Below are positions 59,772 through 64,000 of a DNA stretch of 64,000 nucleotides, piece after piece; the stretch's first letter is position 1, and every line of letters begins with the position of its first letter. A program made the position numbers and the translations under genes. The DNA is taken from contig OZ221974.1 of NCBI GenBank assembly GCA_965119665.1, positions 682,001 through 746,000 on the forward strand, read 5' to 3'. The notes under the pieces were generated by a model. That model did not search any database. It saw only the letters and a program-made list of their open reading frames with translations, and was not told the DNA's origin. This DNA is from Dialister sp900541485 (lineage in GTDB: Bacteria; Bacillota; Negativicutes; Veillonellales; Dialisteraceae).

Positions 59772-60773
59772 ATGAAAAAGAAATTAGCCATGCTCGCTGC
59801 CGTATCCCTGACTGCAGGAGTTCTTATTGCCGGCTGTGGCGGCTCCAAGGGTGACACAAAAAAAAGTGATGCTCCCTGGAAACCGGAAAAAGATGTACGA
59901 ATCATCGTAGCTTACAAAGCCGGTTCAGGCACAGATACAGGTGCCCGTCTTCTTGCAAGCAGTGCCAAAAAATATGTCGGACAGACTCTCGTTATTGAAA
60001 ATAAACCGGGCGCTGACGGTAAAATAGGCTGGACCGAGCTGGCAAAAGCAAAGCCGGACGGATATACTCTGGGATTCATCAACCTTCCGACCTATACGAC
60101 TCTGGCTGCACAAAAAGGTTCTTCTTTTGATGAAAAATCCATCGTTCCGATTTGCAACCATTTGACAGAAACAGGCGTTGTCGTTGTAAGAAAAGATGCA
60201 AAATGGAAAGACCTGAAGGAACTGGTAGCCGATGCACAGGCAAATCCGGGCGTTCTTAAAGCTTCCACCAACGGCATGCAGGCTTCTAACCACACATCTG
60301 CCCAGCTTCTTGCAGAATCTGCAAAATTTACATATAATGCCGTTCCTTACGGCGGTACTGCCGACCAGCTTCTTGCCCTGCGCCAGGGTGAAGTCGACTT
60401 CTCCTGTGCCAAAGTGGCGGATATTGCAAAATTAATCAACGGAGAAAACGCGGAACTCCGTGTTCTCGGTGTGTTTGCGGAAAAGAGAGATCCTCTCCTT
60501 CCTGATGTACCGACACTGGGTGAATTAGGCTATTACAATAAATGGTACGGCTCCGCTCGTGCTCTTGTCGCTCCGAAGGGTACTCCGGAAAATATCATCA
60601 AATTCTATGAAGATGCTTTCAAGAAAACTTTGGAAGACAAGGATGTCATTGAGGCTCACAAAAAGGCCGGCATGGTCATAGATTTCAAAAACAGCAAAGA
60701 TTTAGGAAAGCTTATTGAGGAACAGCTTGCATTCTGCAAAGATGTAGTTTCCAAATTATATGAAAAGAAATAA
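59772..60773 (+). CDS. tctC: tripartite tricarboxylate transporter binding protein
   Basis: A 333-aa lipoprotein (LIAGC, Cys22) of the TctC/Bug family. KDVRIIVAYKAGSGTDTGARLLA starts the mature fold, VIENKPGADGKIGWTELAKAKPDGYTL is the family fingerprint, and PLLPDVPTLGELGYYNKWYGSARALVAPKGTP is the C-lobe. TctC captures citrate or another carboxylate in the periplasm for TctAB. The ATG at 59772 follows GGAGG with 7-nt spacing; a longer frame starting at 59676 is rejected. First gene of tctCBA, separated from tctB by an attenuator-like hairpin. Confidence 0.93.
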   Translation: MKKKLAMLAAVSLTAGVLIAGCGGSKGDTKKSDAPWKPEKDVRIIVAYKAGSGTDTGARLLASSAKKYVGQTLVIENKPGADGKIGWTELAKAKPDGYTLGFINLPTYTTLAAQKGSSFDEKSIVPICNHLTETGVVVVRKDAKWKDLKELVADAQANPGVLKASTNGMQASNHTSAQLLAESAKFTYNAVPYGGTADQLLALRQGEVDFSCAKVADIAKLINGENAELRVLGVFAEKRDPLLPDVPTLGELGYYNKWYGSARALVAPKGTPENIIKFYEDAFKKTLEDKDVIEAHKKAGMVIDFKNSKDLGKLIEEQLAFCKDVVSKLYEKK

Positions 60774-60816
60774 ACCGGTTTATTTCTGAATCAATAATCC
60801 TCTCCTTTGGAAATGG

Positions 60817-60855
60817 CAGCCTGCTTCTTTTCGGGAAGCAGGTTTGTCCGTTTCT
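60817..60855 (+). promoter_or_regulatory. intercistronic hairpin between tctC and tctB
   Basis: CCTGCTTC (60820-60827) and GAAGCAGG (60835-60842) form a perfect stem followed by TTTGTCCGTTT. A leaky terminator or 3'-end stabiliser here would give more binding protein than membrane subunits. Confidence 0.6.
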
Positions 60856-60904
60856 TTATGAGAGAAAAAATATATTTAATTACCCCTTTTAAAGGAGTGG
60901 CTTC

Positions 60905-61363
60905 ATGAAAAAATCAGATATCCTAATCTGCGGATTTATGTATCTTTTCTCGTTTTTCTTTTTATATTTCACGATGGACTTTCCTGTCAAAGCCCGTTCT
61001 TACCCGTATTTCGTTATCGGTCTTTTACTTCTTCTTACTACCGTGCGGGTGAGCCATATGGTCAGGGATTACAGGAGAGAGCACCGGATAATTGACGATA
61101 TGAATGAAGTATTTGACGGATTTTTACCCCGCCAGTTCCGGGTCATGTTTTTTGCCTTTATTCTATTTTTTATCCTCATGTACTTCCTCGGATTTTATAT
61201 CGCCGCTTTAATTTATCTCCTCGGCTGTCTTTTTTATTTCCACATTCCGAAAAAACACATCGTTCTCGTTTTGGTCTGCATGATGGCATTAATCTATGGA
61301 ACCTTCGATGTATTCTTAAACGTACCGCTCCCTGAGGGAGTCATTTTAGAAGAATTTTTATAA
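60905..61363 (+). CDS. tctB: tripartite tricarboxylate transporter small subunit
   Basis: A 152-aa membrane protein with four helices of the TctB family: the N-terminal helix (ILICGFMYLFSFFFLYFTMDFP), then a short loop and helix, a charged cytoplasmic stretch (MVRDYRREHRIIDDMNEVF), and two more helices (FAFILFFILMYFLGFYIAALIY and onwards). The sequence of TctB is poorly conserved; size, topology and position between tctC and tctA make the call. AAAGGAG lies 7 nt before the ATG. Confidence 0.85.
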   Translation: MKKSDILICGFMYLFSFFFLYFTMDFPVKARSYPYFVIGLLLLLTTVRVSHMVRDYRREHRIIDDMNEVFDGFLPRQFRVMFFAFILFFILMYFLGFYIAALIYLLGCLFYFHIPKKHIVLVLVCMMALIYGTFDVFLNVPLPEGVILEEFL

Positions 61364-61375
61364 CCGGAGGTTTTT

Positions 61376-62887
61376 ATGGACGCAAATACATTAGGACTTA
61401 TGGCAGCCGGTTTCGGTCATGCCCTCTTGCCCTCAAATCTTTTGATGATGGTCATCGGTGTGACAATCGGGATTATCGTCGGCTGTATGCCCGGCTTATC
61501 TGCTGCCATGGGCGTTGCTCTTCTTTTACCGCTTACCTTCGGTATGAAACCCGAAACGGGACTCATCATGTTGGGCGGTATTTATTGCGGTGCTATTTTC
61601 GGAGGCTCGATTTCCGCTATTCTGATTCACACACCCGGGACACCTGCCTCGGCGGCAACGGCCCTTGACGGATACGAACTGACCAAGCGGGGAAAAGCAG
61701 GGAAAGCTTTGGGAACCGCATGTATCGCTTCTTTCTTCGGCGGTCTGCTTTCCTGTATTTCTCTTTATTTCTTCGCTCCCATATTAGCGCAGCTGGCCAT
61801 GAAATTCGGAAGCCCCGAATATTTCTGGCTTGCTCTCTTCGGTCTCACCATTATCGCCGGCGTCACTTCCGGCTCCATGGTCAAAGGACTTATGAGCGGT
61901 GCTTTCGGGCTTGTTCTTTCCACCATCGGCATGGACCCCATGGAGGGTACGGAACGGTATATGTTCGGCATCGATCAATTATATAACGGTATCAATGTCA
62001 CTTGTGCCCTGATTGGTCTTTTTTCTCTGTCCCAGGTTTTTATGCTGGCGGAAAAAGCCATTAAGCAAAGAGGCGGCATCGTCGAATTTAAAGATTCTGT
62101 CATTCTGAAAATGAAAGAATTAAGACAAATCGGCCCCACCGTCATCAGATCCTGGCTTATCGGAAATATTATAGGCATTCTCCCCGGTGCAGGTGCTTCT
62201 ATTGCCTGCTTCCTCGGTTATAATACGGCCCGCCAGTTTTCTTCTAAACCCGAAGATTTCGGTCACGGCTCCATTGAGGGCGTTGCCGGATCGGAAGCTG
62301 CCAATAATGCCGTTACAGGCGGTTCGCTGATACCGACATTGACACTCGGTATTCCCGGTGAATCGGTAACGGCCGTTCTCATGGGCGGTCTGATTATCCA
62401 GGGACTGCAACCGGGGCCTGAGCTGTTCACGAAATACGCTCCCATGACTTACACTTTTTTTGCCGGCTTTGTCATTATCCAGTTCCTGATGCTTGTCATC
62501 GGCCTCGGCGGCTGCCGCATATTTGCCCACATTTCTAAATTATCGGATGCCATTTTGATTCCCTGCATCTTTGTCCTTTGTGTTATCGGTTCTTTTGCCA
62601 TTAACAACAGCTTTATCGATGTCATCATCATGTTCATCTTCGGTGTAACCGGATATCTCATGAGGAAACTGGATCTCAATACAGCAGCTGTCGTTCTTGC
62701 CCTGATTTTAGGACCGATTGGCGAAAAAGGTCTCCGCCGGAGTCTGACCCTTTCCGGTGATGACATTACCATTCTTTTCTCCACTCCCATTTGCTGGGTT
62801 CTTATCACGCTTTGTATTTTATCCTCTTTCTCCCCTCTCCTCATGGACTGGCTGAAAAAAGGAAAACAGATTTTAAAGAAAAACTGA
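61376..62887 (+). CDS. tctA: tripartite tricarboxylate transporter large subunit
   Basis: A 503-aa protein with about 11-12 helices. The N-terminal GIIVGCMPGLSAAMGVALLLPLT, the GAIFGGSISAILIHTPGTPASAATALDGYEL block, and the second-half copy GNIIGILPGAGASIACFLGYN with PGESVTAVLMGGLIIQGLQPGP are all typical of TctA; they reflect the internal duplication of the family. It imports carboxylates with Na+ or H+. It begins 12 nt after tctB (GGAGG, 5-nt spacing) and ends in a terminator. Confidence 0.94.
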   Translation: MDANTLGLMAAGFGHALLPSNLLMMVIGVTIGIIVGCMPGLSAAMGVALLLPLTFGMKPETGLIMLGGIYCGAIFGGSISAILIHTPGTPASAATALDGYELTKRGKAGKALGTACIASFFGGLLSCISLYFFAPILAQLAMKFGSPEYFWLALFGLTIIAGVTSGSMVKGLMSGAFGLVLSTIGMDPMEGTERYMFGIDQLYNGINVTCALIGLFSLSQVFMLAEKAIKQRGGIVEFKDSVILKMKELRQIGPTVIRSWLIGNIIGILPGAGASIACFLGYNTARQFSSKPEDFGHGSIEGVAGSEAANNAVTGGSLIPTLTLGIPGESVTAVLMGGLIIQGLQPGPELFTKYAPMTYTFFAGFVIIQFLMLVIGLGGCRIFAHISKLSDAILIPCIFVLCVIGSFAINNSFIDVIIMFIFGVTGYLMRKLDLNTAAVVLALILGPIGEKGLRRSLTLSGDDITILFSTPICWVLITLCILSSFSPLLMDWLKKGKQILKKN

Positions 62888-62927
62888 TACAAAAAGCACG
62901 GTATTTCAAGAACCGTGCTTTTTCCAT
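62888..62927 (+). terminator. tctCBA terminator
   Basis: AAAAAGCACGGT and ACCGTGCTTTTT form a stem after the tctA stop. Confidence 0.85.
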
Positions 62928-62930
62928 ATA

Positions 62931-62964
62931 AAAAACACAGGCCGTTACACCTGTGTTTTTTTCT
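62931..62964 (-). terminator. yebC terminator
   Basis: On the minus strand AACACAGGTG and ACCTGTGTT-type arms (ACACAGG/CCTGTGT) are followed by TTTTTTATATGG. It is a separate hairpin beside the tctA terminator. Confidence 0.8.
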
Positions 62965-62976
62965 TTTGTCTTTTCT

Positions 62977-63711
62977 TTATTCTAAATCTTCGGGAAGTTC
63001 TGCGTTCGTATATACTTCCTGTACATCATCCAGTTCTTCAAGCTCACTGATCATGCGGGACATGGTCTGTGCCGCATCTCCTTCAAGAGCGACTGTCGTA
63101 TCGGGAACCATAGCAAGCTCGGAGGCTTCTACGGCAATTCCTTCTTTTTCAAGTGCTTCCGATACGGTCAGAAAATCTTCCGGCGCCGTTGTGATTTCAT
63201 AGCTGTCTCCTTCAGCGGATACATCTTCTGCGCCCGCATCAAGAGCAATCATCATAATTGTATCTTCATCGGTCGCTTCTTTATCTACCACAATGGTTCC
63301 TTTTTTCTTAAACATCCAGGATACGCACCCCGGTGTCCCGATGCTTCCGCCGTGATGAGTAAATCCGTGACGTACATCGGCAGCCGCGCGGTTTCTGTTA
63401 TCTGTATTGCACTCTACAATGACAGCGGCACCGCCCGGACCGTAGCCTTCGTAAGTCACTTCATCAAAGCCTGCCCCTGAAGCGGCACCGATGCCTTTAT
63501 CAATGGCACGCTGGATATTATCCTTCGGTACATTGTTCTGCTTTGCTTTCGTCAGAGCGAGCTTCAGACGCATATTCCCGACAGGATCACCGCCGCCCAT
63601 GCGGGCTGCAATTGTGATTTCTTTAGAAATTTTTGTGGTTATTTTCGCACGGATGGCATCTGTTTTGCCTTTTTTCCGCTTAATATTTTCCCACTTGGAA
63701 TGTCCTGACAT
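62977..63711 (-). CDS. yebC: YebC/PmpR-family protein
   Basis: A 244-aa protein of the TACO1/YebC family. The N-terminal block GHSKWENIKRKKGKTDAIRAK and the following FTKISKEITIAARMGGGDPVGNMRL-type segment are highly conserved; DNIQRAIDKG and EVTYEGYGPGG follow, and the acidic C-terminal domain (EVYTNAELPEDLE) completes it. Known members act in translation (relief of ribosome stalling) or were described as DNA-binding regulators. The ATG at 63711 follows GGAGGAGAATTAAG. The frame's earlier starts lie in the upstream gene, whose stop is one nt before the ATG, so the two are coupled. Confidence 0.94.
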   Translation of the reverse strand: MSGHSKWENIKRKKGKTDAIRAKITTKISKEITIAARMGGGDPVGNMRLKLALTKAKQNNVPKDNIQRAIDKGIGAASGAGFDEVTYEGYGPGGAAVIVECNTDNRNRAAADVRHGFTHHGGSIGTPGCVSWMFKKKGTIVVDKEATDEDTIMMIALDAGAEDVSAEGDSYEITTAPEDFLTVSEALEKEGIAVEASELAMVPDTTVALEGDAAQTMSRMISELEELDDVQEVYTNAELPEDLE

Positions 63712-63712
63712 C

Positions 63713-64000
63713 TTAATTCTCCTCCTTTTTTTGCCACCAAGGTTCCCCCAGAAGGCGGTCGAGGATAATGGCAACAGCACTTCTCACACAGAGGTGATTG
63801 TACTTTCCCGCCCCGTAAACGGGTTCAATAATATAATCAAACTGTTTCATCATTTCTTTTGTCATACCGAATCCGGTACCGAAAAGAATAAAAACAGGTT
63901 TGCTTTCTTCCTCCAATTTCTTGCGCATCGTTGCATAAGAAATCGTATTCGGGTACACCCGGGCATCGGTGGTTACAATGACCGGTTTTTCCCCGCATTC
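63713..64000 (-). CDS. SAM-dependent RNA methyltransferase-like protein, 5' end outside window
   Basis: The C-terminal 95 codons of a gene that starts beyond the window edge (the frame is open to base 64000). The visible part starts within EKPVIVTTDARVYPNTISY. It contains KPVFILFGTGFGMTKEMMKQFDYIIEPVYG and YNHLCVRSAVAIILDRLLG. This matches the end of the small SPOUT-like RNA methyltransferase family (Methyltrn_RNA_4), in which the knot region binds SAM. Its stop is one nt before yebC's start. The target RNA is unknown. Confidence is good for the family and low for the role. Confidence 0.75.
   Translation of the reverse strand, partial: ECGEKPVIVTTDARVYPNTISYATMRKKLEEESKPVFILFGTGFGMTKEMMKQFDYIIEPVYGAGKYNHLCVRSAVAIILDRLLGEPWWQKKEEN

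Noticed and set aside
1..64000. Prophage, transposon, CRISPR or defence island
   Set aside because: No integrase, transposase, repeat-spacer array or cas gene was seen, and nearly all genes are backbone functions with uniform codon style.

Overview
The window looks like chromosomal backbone of a diderm Firmicute of the class Negativicutes, in my reading closest in style to Dialister/Megasphaera-type Veillonellales. The main evidence is an OmpM-type outer-membrane porin with an S-layer-homology (SLH) tether (1529-2812). Supporting evidence is the anaerobe's gene set: rubredoxin, C4-dicarboxylate and tricarboxylate uptake, pyruvate carboxylase and a LUD protein. A methionine T-box, strong AGGAGG-type Shine-Dalgarno sites and GTG/TTG starts also fit a Firmicute. 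The genus is inference. I see no mobile element, prophage, CRISPR array or integrase.

Layout. 1-6 kb: end of a DUF805 membrane protein, a DnaQ-type exonuclease, OmpM, a LUD-domain protein, a TRIC-like/site-2-protease pair and an orphan HicB-like protein. 6-18 kb: gyrB, far from any dnaA/recF/gyrA, then a GT51 glycosyltransferase, DcuB, an NhaP2-type antiporter with CrcB, an enoyl-CoA hydratase, mnmA, tag, a TSUP transporter and an NhaC antiporter. 18-32 kb: purL, an unknown gene coupled to cstA, a pair of unknown secreted proteins and a five-gene Opp/Dpp-type ABC operon. 32-46 kb: rpoB-rpoC with their own promoter, rubredoxin, pyruvate carboxylase, a lactate/2-hydroxyacid dehydrogenase, tRNA-Leu(UAG) and mscL. 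46-56.7 kb: a candidate small RNA, a 76-aa unknown, a yfbR-thiD-sixA operon, a DUF2157/GDYXXLXY pair, a universal stress protein, an MBL-fold hydrolase, and a queC-queD-queE-folE operon running on to a hydrolase and an 88-aa protein. 56.7-64 kb: a 100-aa unknown, a Met T-box in front of an orphan metQ, a hydrolase, a tctC-tctB-tctA tripartite transporter, yebC and the end of an RNA methyltransferase.

How it fits together. The metabolic theme is dicarboxylate/pyruvate handling with ion-coupled transport: DcuB and TctABC import or exchange organic acids, pyruvate carboxylase makes oxaloacetate, and the dehydrogenase reduces 2-oxoacids. The information genes (gyrB, rpoBC) stand outside their usual neighbourhoods, and each has a terminator-like hairpin in its leader.

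The most interesting non-coding signals are: an apparent sRNA with a perfect-consensus sigma-70 promoter (TTGACA-17-TATAAT, 46401-46429) and tandem terminators; a preQ1-I-like riboswitch whose pseudoknot overlaps the queC Shine-Dalgarno; a Met T-box before metQ; a near-perfect 19-bp dyad just downstream of the ABC-operon promoter; and a dyad inside the promoter spacer of the 76-aa gene. Gene starts were chosen by eye from Shine-Dalgarno spacing and family N-termini. No database search was possible.
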